DNA of 64,000 nucleotides, taken from the NCBI GenBank assembly GCA_965644315.1, contig CBFFRQ010000030.1, positions 310,001-374,000 on the forward strand, read 5' to 3'. A model generated the notes under the pieces. The model saw nothing but the letters and a program-made list of their open reading frames with translations. It ran no database searches and was not told the DNA's origin. Shown here piece after piece: positions 21,251-30,247 of the stretch. Every line of letters starts with the position of its first letter. The stretch's first letter is position 1. Source of the stretch: Caecitellus pseudoparvulus (Eukaryota > Bigyra: Bicosoecida). A program made the translations under genes and the position numbers.

Positions 21251-22423
21251 TCAACAGCGCCTCGCCTTCACTGCATGCACCAGATCCTTGCCTGTAGTGG
21301 CCCGATCTGCAGCGGAGACACTAGTCGGCATGTTTTCCGGTGGAACAGGCAAGGGTGCCTCCCGAAAGTACGCGTGCGCCAGCGCCTCCTTGGCACTGAT
21401 GCGCTGCGCTGGATCCCAGTCCAGCAGGCGGTGCAGCAAGTCAAGCCCCGCTGGAGAGATGTGACTGAACGCCTCCTGCAGGACATCCCGCGCAAAGTCA
21501 GATGCTTGTATGCCACTGCTCAAGGCCTGGGCGGCAGGGAGCTCGCGCCAGCCCGGCCACATGCTGCCTGGCCAGCCAAGAAGCTCCACCATGAGTGCGA
21601 ACTGCTGTGCGTCTGTCTGCCCAGCCAACAGCGGCTGCCCCAGGAGCAGCTCGCCAAAGATGCACCCCACACTCCATAAGTCTGCGCTGGGACCATAGTG
21701 GGTGCCACCAAGCAGAATTTCAGGTGCCCGGTACCACAACGTAACGACGCCAGCCGTGCTGGCCGCTGGCGGACAGGCAAACGACCGCGCCAAGCCGAAA
21801 TCAGCCAGGTACACGTTTCCCTCGTGGTACAGGAGGTTGGATAACTTCAAGTCCCGGTGCATGATCCAGTGCCTGTGGCAGTGCTGTAGCGCACTCAGGA
21901 GCTGCCACAGTATTGTCTTCACTTCCCCTTCGCTAAAGGGAGACTGAGGCCGGGCATCCACAAAGGCAGCCAAATCGACCGACGCGTACTCAAAGACGAG
22001 AAAAACCTGCTCCCTGCTCTTCCCCACTGCAACTTCCAGCAACTTGGCAATGTGCTTGTGTTGACCCAGGCGCCTCAAGGCCCGGATTTCCCGAAGAGCT
22101 GTCTGCGGGAAGCCTTCAGCTGCTTCGTGGTGCAGCGCCACCTGCTTCAGCGCGACAAGACGCCCTGTGCCTTTATGGCGAGCCTTGAATACAGTCCCAT
22201 ATGTTCCACTTCCGATGGCAGCCACGCGTTCGTACATGCCCACGTTGGTGCACGTGCCCGCCTGCCGGGCGGCAGCTGCTTGGCTTCCCTCCAGGCCAGA
22301 CCCATCGCTACCTGCCGCAGCTGCCACAGCGCTCACCCCGCCTGCCTGATCCCCACCCGCCTCGTTTTCTCGTTGTCGTTTTCTCCTTCGCGGGTGTGCC
22401 ACCTTGACTTTCGGGAAGTCCAT
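21251..22423 (-). CDS. cyclin-dependent kinase, CDK10/CDK11-like
   Basis: One exon, about 390 residues from ATG at 22423 (MDFPKVKVAHPRRRKRQ). A basic N-terminal stretch (RRRKRQREN) could be a nuclear signal. The kinase domain has IGSGTYGTV, VALKQV, the PSTAIRE-equivalent helix FPQTALREIRAL, HRDLKLSNLLY, DFGLAR and VVTLWYRAPEILLGG. The SNLL after HRDLK and the LREI helix place it nearest CDK10/CDK11, which act in transcription and splicing control, but the exact subgroup is not certain. All catalytic residues are present. It is divergent from the URI-like gene with a 247-bp gap. Confidence 0.82.
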   Translation of the reverse strand: MDFPKVKVAHPRRRKRQRENEAGGDQAGGVSAVAAAAGSDGSGLEGSQAAAARQAGTCTNVGMYERVAAIGSGTYGTVFKARHKGTGRLVALKQVALHHEAAEGFPQTALREIRALRRLGQHKHIAKLLEVAVGKSREQVFLVFEYASVDLAAFVDARPQSPFSEGEVKTILWQLLSALQHCHRHWIMHRDLKLSNLLYHEGNVYLADFGLARSFACPPAASTAGVVTLWYRAPEILLGGTHYGPSADLWSVGCIFGELLLGQPLLAGQTDAQQFALMVELLGWPGSMWPGWRELPAAQALSSGIQASDFARDVLQEAFSHISPAGLDLLHRLLDWDPAQRISAKEALAHAYFREAPLPVPPENMPTSVSAADRATTGKDLVHAVKARRC

Positions 22424-22670
22424 AGCGTAGGGCTTGTCTTGTATGAGGAGGCGTCTGCAAAACGCGGACGAAACGCTGAGCAACTTGCCCTGGGCAGTCG
22501 AGACATAGGCCACAAATATAATTCTCGAGTGTTCGAGCTTTCTGAACCATGCTTCATGCTTGCGATTTGTCTGGGTGAGCGTTTTGAGCTTCCCGTGGGT
22601 GTTTGAGCGTGGAGGACGCCGCGCATGATTCCGCAGGCGCCTGGCAGCTCCCGGCAACAAGCACAGCACC
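22424..22670. promoter_or_regulatory. divergent promoter region, CDK / URI-like
   Basis: 247 bp between two head-to-head ATGs, so the two promoters must overlap or be shared. No specific motif is claimed. Confidence 0.4.
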
Positions 22671-23747
22671 ATGGCTGCCCCGGACAAGCGGACGCCAGGA
22701 ACTGTCTCCAGGCTAGATGCAGCATCCCATCTCAATCTTCTGGGAACGCGCCAGAAGATCGCTGAGCTTCAGGCGACCGAAGCTGCTCTTCGCCAGTTGA
22801 CAGCCGAAAGCGGCGGTGAGACGAGACAGGACACCCTCCTCCCCATTTCAAAGTTTGCCTTTGCGAAGGGAGCCCTGCACGCTGACCGGAAGATTCTATG
22901 CCCTCTGCACACTGGGCACGCCGAGCAGGTGTTCAACGCACAGGCCAAGACATTTGGCATCCCTGCACCCCCGTCCCAAGCAGACGAGCACGGCTGGCAC
23001 GCCTCCTTGTCACACGAGGCCGCGATCGAGCTATGCCAGCGACAGGTGCAGGAACTCATCCGACTTGCTGATGCGTTGGACACCAATGCTGCGCGGCAGG
23101 AGGTCATTTCCTCCCCTGGCCACGCTCTGCACGTGCTGCTGACCGGCGCAGAAGCGCGCAACGTCCACCTGAACTTCGCGGATGCACTGGTGGAGGGGAG
23201 CTCTGCGTCGGGGGAGCGAGAGGACCTTGACGAGGGTGACTTGTTCAGCGAGGGGCTGCTGCCCCCTGAAGACGCTGCGCGTGTGCGGGCTCCTCGTCCC
23301 ACCTCAGCTGCCCCGGCCCCCGGTGCACAGACGACGCCTCTGAGGGGGGCTGCTTGGGAAGCCCGTGTGGCCGAGCTGGAGCGCGCTGAAGCCGAGGCAT
23401 CATATGAGGAGGTCTGGGGCGAGACCCCCCCCCTGCTGCCGGGCGCCATGGAGCCCAGCACGGGTGTAGCCTCGCAGGCGTGCCGAGGGGAGCCAACAGA
23501 AGCCGGCCATCGGCCAGGTCCACATGGCGAGCTGCGGCAGCGCCCAGACGGGACTGTGGATATTGTTGAAGACGAAGCGGAAGCTGTCACTCCGCGAATG
23601 GCCCCTGCTCTGCAGCCTCCCACGCCAGCGGCGGGGCTACCGATTGAAGTTCGTGAGAGGGCGCCAGCACCCGGCGAAAGTCCAGCTCCCTCCGCGCCGC
23701 GGTCTGGGAAGCAGTCTCTCTTTCGCTCGCGCCTCAGACGTGGGTAG
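22671..23747 (+). CDS. URI/Bud27-like prefoldin-family protein
   Basis: One exon, 358 residues from an ATG at 22671. The N-terminal ~150 residues read as a prefoldin-alpha type hairpin: a helix (KIAELQATEAALRQL), a short beta region (LLPISKFAFAKGALHADRK, comparable to the FGPFAFMPGKLVHTNE block of URI) and a second helix (AIELCQRQVQELIRLADAL). Further on, EARVAELERAEAEA resembles the URI WARLEELERQEE segment, and the last residues (SLFRSRLRRG) resemble the basic URI terminus. URI is a scaffold of the R2TP/prefoldin-like complex and binds RPB5. The middle is low-complexity. Similarity is partial, so the assignment is tentative; a general prefoldin-like protein is the alternative. Confidence 0.55.
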   Translation: MAAPDKRTPGTVSRLDAASHLNLLGTRQKIAELQATEAALRQLTAESGGETRQDTLLPISKFAFAKGALHADRKILCPLHTGHAEQVFNAQAKTFGIPAPPSQADEHGWHASLSHEAAIELCQRQVQELIRLADALDTNAARQEVISSPGHALHVLLTGAEARNVHLNFADALVEGSSASGEREDLDEGDLFSEGLLPPEDAARVRAPRPTSAAPAPGAQTTPLRGAAWEARVAELERAEAEASYEEVWGETPPLLPGAMEPSTGVASQACRGEPTEAGHRPGPHGELRQRPDGTVDIVEDEAEAVTPRMAPALQPPTPAAGLPIEVRERAPAPGESPAPSAPRSGKQSLFRSRLRRG

Positions 23748-23807
23748 CACCCGGCGAGCTCCGACTCTGCATGGCCGGCGGGCCCGCTGAACGCCTTCGA
23801 TGACAGC

Positions 23808-25484
23808 ATGAGGGAGGTGCTGGCCTGGCGTGGCAACCCTGACCTCGTCATGGAGCTGTGTGCAGAACAAGCCGCAAGTGCAGAGGCTGCTCGCCACTCA
23901 CACCACCCGCCTCCGCAGCGCAGGTGGGAGGAGCGGAGGGAACACCAGCCTCGCCATCCCGAGCAGCACCCTGCCCAGGGCGCGCCGCGGCAGTTGGAGC
24001 CGTCAGTGTGCGTCTTGCGCCTGCACCCCTCCATGGACGACCAGGCGCTCCTGGAGACGTTTCAGCCGCTGTGCCCTGACATCACTTCTGCCCACGTGCG
24101 AATGGATCGAGGCAGGTCCAAGGGGTTTGGCTTCCTGCGCTTCGCTCAGCAAGCAGCAGCCGATGCCGCTGTGCAGCGTCTAGACTACACGCGTGCGCAC
24201 GGGCGAAGACTGCGGGTGAGGCCCGCCACCCGGCCAGGGGAGAGTGCCCCTGCGCTGCGGCCTGACACCTTCCGCCTGCGCATCGAGCCCGTCCCGTTGC
24301 AGTGGTCCGACGAGGACGCCTTTTCGTTCTTCGAAGCAGGGCACCCCTCCCTCAGCAGCGCAACGGTCATCCGCGGCAAAGGCCCCCCCGTGCTGTACTT
24401 GCACTGTGAGGAGCACCAAGATATGCTGCGTGCCATGTACAACGTGCGAGGCATGACCCTGCCGGGTGCCACCGCACCCCCTTCTGCGGGCCCCAAGCTG
24501 CCCGAACACGATGGACCACCACCCCCGGGCTGCAAACTCCCAGAACACAGTCCACCAGCACGAGTGGAGCAAGGCAAAGCCGTGGCGCCTGCTGCTGTCG
24601 TGGCACCGGCTGTGTCCGCCAGCCCTTCCTCACTGCCTGTGGATGTCGGTGACCTGCTGGATGATGACGAAGAGTCGGATGCAGAAGGCGCGTCGGGGGA
24701 CAGGGGACGTGGGGAGGCACAAGCACCTGCTGCGGCCACTGCTTCTGTTGGTGCTTCCTCGTCAACCACTGGCACCGAAAAGGCAGGCGAAGGGGAACAC
24801 GCCGGGCCGCGACCCCAAGCAAAACCTGCGGGCACACGCACGCTGCTGGTTGGCTGTGTCCCACTCTCCTGGAGCCGCCAAGACCTGCTGCGTGCATTCC
24901 AAGATCGGGTGGAGGGCGCAGAGAGTGCCGTCGTGAAACGTGGGCCTGGGCAGCTGGTGGCCAGCGGCGGGTCGGTCACATTCTCAACCCCTGCAGCCGC
25001 TGAACAGGCACAGGAAGTCATGCACGGCTTGCCTGTGGACGAGGACTTGGCCCTCTCCGTCCGCAGCTCGCCCAAACTGCAACTCTCCGAATTCCACACC
25101 CACTTGCACGGGCTGCCAGCGCGTGTCCGGTGGGAAGCTGTCTTCAGCTGGGCAGTGGCAGGCCTGAACGCACACACGCCAGGTGCTGGAAGGCAGGTGC
25201 TGGGGGTGCAGGGGTGTGGCCACCGCGATGGTGCCGTCAAGCTGTTCTTTAAATCACCGCTTGCCCTGCGACAGGCATGGAAAGCGCTGCCGGGGAGGCC
25301 CTTCGCGGGGCGCCCAGTGCAGCTCACAGAGGACGGCGATGGCAAGGCTCCCACGACGACCACCACATCGTCGGGCATTGTGGTGACTCGCCGAGGGCGG
25401 ACCTCCGAGCAGACAGGTGGATCAAAGCGTGCACGGGCTGGAACGGAAAACCCCCGCCTTGCCAAGCTGCCTCGGCAGCACTGA
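23808..25484 (+). CDS. multi-RRM RNA-binding protein
   Basis: One exon, 558 residues, starting 60 bp after the previous gene on the same strand. The first RRM (about residues 66-145) has RNP2 (VCVLRLHP) and RNP1 (KGFGFLRF). A second, degenerate RRM-like block follows (FRLRIEPVPLQWSDEDAF), and a third near residue 345 (RTLLVGCVPLSWSRQDLLRAF). A possible fourth lies near the end. Linkers are Pro- and acidic-rich (DLLDDDEESDAEG), and the C-terminus is basic with a possible nuclear signal (GGSKRARAG). General RNA binding is clear; the specific role is not. No orthologue is recognised. Confidence 0.75.
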   Translation: MREVLAWRGNPDLVMELCAEQAASAEAARHSHHPPPQRRWEERREHQPRHPEQHPAQGAPRQLEPSVCVLRLHPSMDDQALLETFQPLCPDITSAHVRMDRGRSKGFGFLRFAQQAAADAAVQRLDYTRAHGRRLRVRPATRPGESAPALRPDTFRLRIEPVPLQWSDEDAFSFFEAGHPSLSSATVIRGKGPPVLYLHCEEHQDMLRAMYNVRGMTLPGATAPPSAGPKLPEHDGPPPPGCKLPEHSPPARVEQGKAVAPAAVVAPAVSASPSSLPVDVGDLLDDDEESDAEGASGDRGRGEAQAPAAATASVGASSSTTGTEKAGEGEHAGPRPQAKPAGTRTLLVGCVPLSWSRQDLLRAFQDRVEGAESAVVKRGPGQLVASGGSVTFSTPAAAEQAQEVMHGLPVDEDLALSVRSSPKLQLSEFHTHLHGLPARVRWEAVFSWAVAGLNAHTPGAGRQVLGVQGCGHRDGAVKLFFKSPLALRQAWKALPGRPFAGRPVQLTEDGDGKAPTTTTTSSGIVVTRRGRTSEQTGGSKRARAGTENPRLAKLPRQH

Positions 25485-25833
25485 GGCTTCAAGCCGCGGC
25501 AAGCACCAGTCCTGAGACATGGGCCCTGCTGAACGCACGCGGCTGCTGCTGCGACAGGAGGGAACTAAATGCAGTAGAAATACAGGCAACCACAGGCTAT
25601 GGCCGCAACCAGCCCCAAGGCTGGTGTGCACGAGTGGGTTGCTGCCCTTCGCATCAACGCCAGACTGAAGAATATGGGACCGCAGCCCACATCACACGTG
25701 CTGTCCAGCAAGCTCGCATCTGCCAGACAGATGCATGCAATGCAGCCAATACTCTCCGACTGTGGCACGCCTTGGGCTGCTTTGCAAGCGCGCGGCGCGA
25801 CAAGGCGGCTGCGCAGCACATCAACGTTGCAGC
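25485..25833. other. spacer before the exon-repeat gene
   Basis: 349 bp. A short plus-strand frame opens at an ATG at 25599, but it runs into the next gene's first exon in another frame and has no recognisable content. It is probably 3' UTR of the RRM gene plus the promoter of the next. Confidence 0.35.
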
Positions 25834-28800
25834 ATGGCAACGCAGCAACTCTCTGACGCAGGCGGTGAGCACAGCGTTCTCCGCGCCCCAAGGAGGGTGT
25901 TACGCCGCGGCCTGACACGTAAACCCATCAAGTCTTCCATCATTGTCCCTGTCGCGCAGGTGCAGCCGCTGAATCTGTGCCCGCGCACCACATCAGCGTT
26001 GCAGGCGCCGTCGCGGAATTTGAGAAGTATCGCTGGTGGAAGCGGTCTGATGACGCACGAAAAGGCACCCTCATCCAGTTCGTTGAAACCCTGCTGTCCA
26101 GTGATGAAGACTCTGACGCCATCGCTGCTGCTATTCGCGCCATCGCGGGCTGCCCAGTGAGACAGCGCCCAAGCCACGCCCGCTGCCCAGCGCATGAGGC
26201 ACGCAAGTCAACCCTCTCCAACCCTGCAGCGCTTCCCGCGAGTGGAGACCCTCTCCTTCCTCCAGGAACCAGGCATACTCACCACATTGTTTGAAGCCTT
26301 CTGTGCATCGCCTTCGAGCACCAATCCTCACCTCGCATTCCAATCGTTCATCCAAGAGTGTGCCCGTTGGCTCCCCAAGCCTTTCAGGCAGTTCATTGGA
26401 GCCCACGATGGGGCCCATTCGATGAAGCTGGAAGCTGCCGACAATCATGAACAACTTCGAGTCCTAATTGTGGGTGTGCTGGACAAGCAAGCCGCAGAGC
26501 TCGCTGACGAGCGAGACAGACAAGCCATGGAGGCCAGGATTCGTGAGCGCTTCGAGGACCGAGTCAGCCAGCTTGAGCCACGCGTACAGGACCAACTTCG
26601 CCGTGTGTTTGGCGCCCTGTCGGCTTCCACGTGCCACCCCGACGCCGTCATCGCCGTGAAGGACGCGTTTGTGCAAGTGCGTGCACTGCCACCACTCCCC
26701 CGCACACCCGCGCAAGCCCCGCACCGAGCCCACGCTGCTGCACCACAGACCCCCTCCTACCGCGTGGACACTGTCATAGCTCTGGCCAGCCCTGCTGTCG
26801 TCGAGGAGGCCTTCCGCTTGCTGGCACAGCCTGGGGGGGACGCACCATCACTGAGGCGGCTCGAGGCATCCTGGCGATCCCTCACGAGCTGGCCGCTGGA
26901 CACCCTGCAGCAGCAACTGTCTGAGGGGAGCCTTGCCAAGCCTGCTGCGGTGTCTCAGGAGGACTGGGACGTGTTCATGAATGAGCACGTGCGAGAGGTG
27001 CTGTACCAGCACACACTGCACACCATGACCGAGCGAGTGGACGCCAGGTTCAGTTTGACGCTGGATCGTCTGGATCGGTCTGCGCGAGGCAAGGCCGAGG
27101 AGGCCTTCGAGGCCTTGTCAGCTTCCACGTGCCACCCCGACGCCGTCATCGCCGTGAAGGACGCGTTTGTGCAAGTGCGTGCACTGCCACCTGCCACGAC
27201 TCCCCGCACACCCACGCAAGCCTCGCACTGAGCCCAAGCCGCTGCACCACAGGCCCCCTCCTACCGCGTGGACACTGTCATAGCTCTGGCCAGCCCTGCT
27301 GTCGTCGAGGAGGCCTTCCGCTTGCTGGCACAGCCTGGGGGGGACACACCATCACTGGTGCGGTTCGGGGCATTCTGGCGATCCCTCACGAGCTGGCCGC
27401 TGGACACCCTGCAGCAGCAACTGTCTGAGGGGAGCCTTGCCAAGCCTGCTGCGGTGTCTCAGGAGGACTGGGACGTGTTCATGAATGAGCACGTGCGAGA
27501 GGTGCTGTACCAGCACACACTGCACGCCATGACCGAGCGAGTGGACGCCAGGTTCAGTTTGACGCTGGATAATCTGGATCGGTCTGCGCGAGGCAAGGCC
27601 GAGGAGGCCTTCGAGGCCCTAGACGCTTCCACGTGCCACCCCGACGCCGTCATCGCCGTGAAGGACGCGTTTGTGCAAGTGCGTGCACTGCCACCTGCCA
27701 CGACTCCCCGCACACCCACGCAAGCCTCGCACTGAGCCCAAGCCGCTGCACCACAGACCCCCTCCTACCGCGTGGACACTGTCATAGCTCTGGCCAGCCC
27801 TGCTGTCGTCGAGGAGGCCTTCCGCTTGCTGGCACAGCCTGGGGGGGACGCACCATCACTGCGGCGGTTCGAGGCATTCTGGCGATCTCTCACGAGCTGG
27901 CCGCTGGACGCCCTGCAGCAACGACTGTCTGAAGGGAGTCTTGCCAAGCCTGCTGCGGTGTCTTTGGAGGACTGGGACATGTTCGTGAAGAAGCGCGTGC
28001 GAGAGGCGCTGTACCAGCACACACTGCACGCCATGACCGAGCGAGTGGACGCCAGGTTCAGTTTGACGCTGGATAATCTGGATCGGTCTGCGCGAGGCAA
28101 GGCCGAGGAGGCCTTCAGTACCCTGGATGCTTCCACGTGCCACCCCGACGCCGTCATTGTTGTCAAGCACACAATGTTTCGATGGCCTGTGCGTTGAGGC
28201 CTCGCCCTCCTCACCAGGAACTTTCGACCCTGGCTGCTGCCACTCACACGTCCCCCACTCCCCGCTGCCCCTCACAGCTTGACAGGGAAGGAGGCACTCT
28301 TCTGGCGCTGGTCACCCCTGCCCTGGTCCAAGAGACCTTTGCCGTGCTGGCTCAGCCTGAGGGTGACGCACAGTCACTGGTACGGTACGAGGACTTCTGG
28401 TGGCGGTGTCTGCGGACAGCACTGCCCCATCTGATCGAGGACCTGGACAGCGGGAGCTTCGAGCGGCCTGACGGGGTGTGTGAGGAGGTTTGGGGGGCTC
28501 TGGTGGGCACCCATATGTTGCCAGCCTTGAAAACCGCCTCTTATACGAGCACGTTGGCGCGCATGGAACTGAAAGTCCAAAAGGATCTGCGTGATGTCGA
28601 AGGCAAGCTGAAGGATACCCTGCAGCCTGAGATTCGGGGCGTGATGTCCGCGCTCGAAGAAGCGAAAGTCGACCCAGACATCATCACTGTTGTGTCGTAC
28701 TCGTTCGCCATGGCCATGCGCAGGGTAGGTTTTCCTTTGCCCGTGCGCAAAGTGGCGACCTGTGTTTATTGCGTGTAAGAGAAACACTGATCCCCTGCCT

Positions 28801-29767
28801 TTGCTTTGCAGTCTCGCATCCAAGGGGAGACAGTGAATGCCCTGCTTACACTCGAACTTGTGATACAGTCCTCAGCTGTTCTTGCTCAGCCCCCCATGGC
28901 TGCGCCGTCACTTGAGCGGCTTGGGGCTTTCTGGGAAGATGTCGTGCAGCGCAAGCCCGGCACGCTTCTGCGCAGGCTGTGCGGAGGGACGTGGGCGCAG
29001 CCAAAAGGGGTCGGCCAGGAGGCGTGGCATGCCTTCCTCGCTGACTGCATCATGCCCCCAGTCCGCGGTTTGCTGTACGCCGCGGGCCAGGCTCGTGCGG
29101 CGGAAGCCTCCAGGATTCGCCCGGACAAGGGCTTCCACGCCATGGACCAGGACACGCGACGCAAGGCAAAGGAAGCATTCAAGCACCTGCATGCGAGCTC
29201 GTGCAGCCCACTCGCCGCCAAAGCAGTGAGCCGAGGTTTTCGGCAGATGAGGGTGCGTGTGGGTGGTTCTTGAACCGTCCACTCCGAACGCACGACCTTG
29301 CCGTGCCTCGCACCTTCGCCACAGCCCCTCACACACTCCCCACTCCCCGCTGTCCTTCACAGCTTGTTCCTGTCAGCGACACAATTCTGGCACTGGTCAC
29401 TCCTGCCCTGGTCCAAGAGACCTTTGCCGTTCTGACTCACCCTGAGGGTGACGCCCATTCACTGGTACGGTACGAGGCCTTCTGGCGGCGGTGTCTGGAG
29501 ACAGCGCTGCCCCACCTGATCGAGGACCTGGACAGCGGGAGCTTCGAGCGGCCTGACGGAGTGTGTGAGGAGGCCTGGGGGGCTCTGTTGAGCACCCACA
29601 TCATGCCAGTGCTGGAGACGGCACATGAGAAGGCAGAGCAAGCCAGGCTGTACCAGGCCAGGCGGAGGGAAGCCGCATTGGTCCTGTTGCGAGCTTGCGT
29701 ACACCAGCGTCAATCAGGCGACATGATCCCTTCTGACGAGGTCTATGGCTGGCTCAGTCGGTTGTGA
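25834..29767 (+). CDS. unrecognised protein built from repeated ~140-residue exons
   Basis: A nine-exon model of about 1083 residues: 25834-25864, 25960-26156, 26230-26676, 26749-27174, 27253-27678, 27757-28188, 28278-28724, 28812-29252, 29363-29767. Exons 3-9 all begin and end in phase 0. Exons 4-6 are near-identical copies (VDTVIALASPAVVEEAFRLL...); 7 and 9 are a second, diverged pair (LALVTPALVQETFAVL...) and 8 is a third type. All share a plan: a helical start, a LAQP-like turn, an S-L-x-R-(x)-x-x-F-W helix and a basic second half. In-frame stops inside the 78-bp spacers show that these are introns. Prediction: all-helical, soluble, no catalytic motif. I recognise no family. The first exon is the least certain part. 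Confidence 0.6.
26749..28188 (+). repeat. tandem array of three 504-bp exon+intron units
   Basis: Three units at 26749-27252, 27253-27756 and 27757-28188 with an exact 504-bp period (426-bp exon plus 78-bp intron); the third exon diverges at its 3' end (VKHTMFRWP instead of VKDAFVQ). The introns are copied along with the exons and are almost unchanged, so the amplification is recent. The tail of exon 3 (ASTCHPDAVIAVKDAFVQ and the following 72-bp intron) is a further partial copy, which suggests where unequal exchange took place. Confidence 0.9.
28250..29520 (+). repeat. older duplicated exon pair with shared intron ends
   Basis: Exons 7 (28278-28724) and 9 (29363-29767) share over 60 residues almost unchanged (LVTPALVQETFAVL, SLVRYE.FW.RCL, LIEDLDSGSFERPDGVCEE). 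The preceding intron ends are also alike (cccactccccgctg...cacag). This is a second duplication, distinct from the 504-bp array; the more divergent exon 8 lies between them. Confidence 0.8.
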
Positions 29768-30247
29768 GGGCAGTGCTCGTGCTGCTCAACGTGCTCCGTC
29801 GCATTTGCATGCCACGGAGCACATGCGAAGCAGCAGCCAAGCGGCGTGGAGGGCACTCATCGCAGCCCCCCAGACGGGCCAATGCATGCTGGCCTGTGGT
29901 GGCTTGCAGTTCCAGGGCACTAGCACCTGTGCTGCTCTGACAAGGGAGTTCTGCACTTGCCGCTGCCTGACGGCCGCCCAGCTGGCCATGCAAGTTGTAG
30001 GCACCAGCGCAGCGGGCTGGACGCCTGGGTGCGGGAGGCGTCAAGCAAGCGCGGGCAGCAAGCTGGGGGTCCAGCTACCTGCAAGCTGGGCGGTGCGCGC
30101 AAGTCGCGGCTCCGCATCGTCCCGTGATTCCCACGGCTCTGCGTTGTCACACGCTCCTGACTTTCGCTTCAAAAAGTGGGCACCTCCAATTCTTCTGCAC
30201 AGTGAGGAGATTGCTTGGTGCTATTTCTGCGCCCGCAAGCCGTGGAC
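29768..30247. other. spacer between exon-repeat gene and LRR-SAP gene
   Basis: 480 bp with no convincing coding or RNA feature. The last ~80 bp are slightly AT-richer and probably carry the promoter of the next gene. Confidence 0.35.

Noticed and set aside
26445-28247. Repeated minus-strand frames over the tandem array
   Set aside because: They repeat only because the DNA repeats; the plus strand has phase-consistent exons and splice sites, the minus strand has not.
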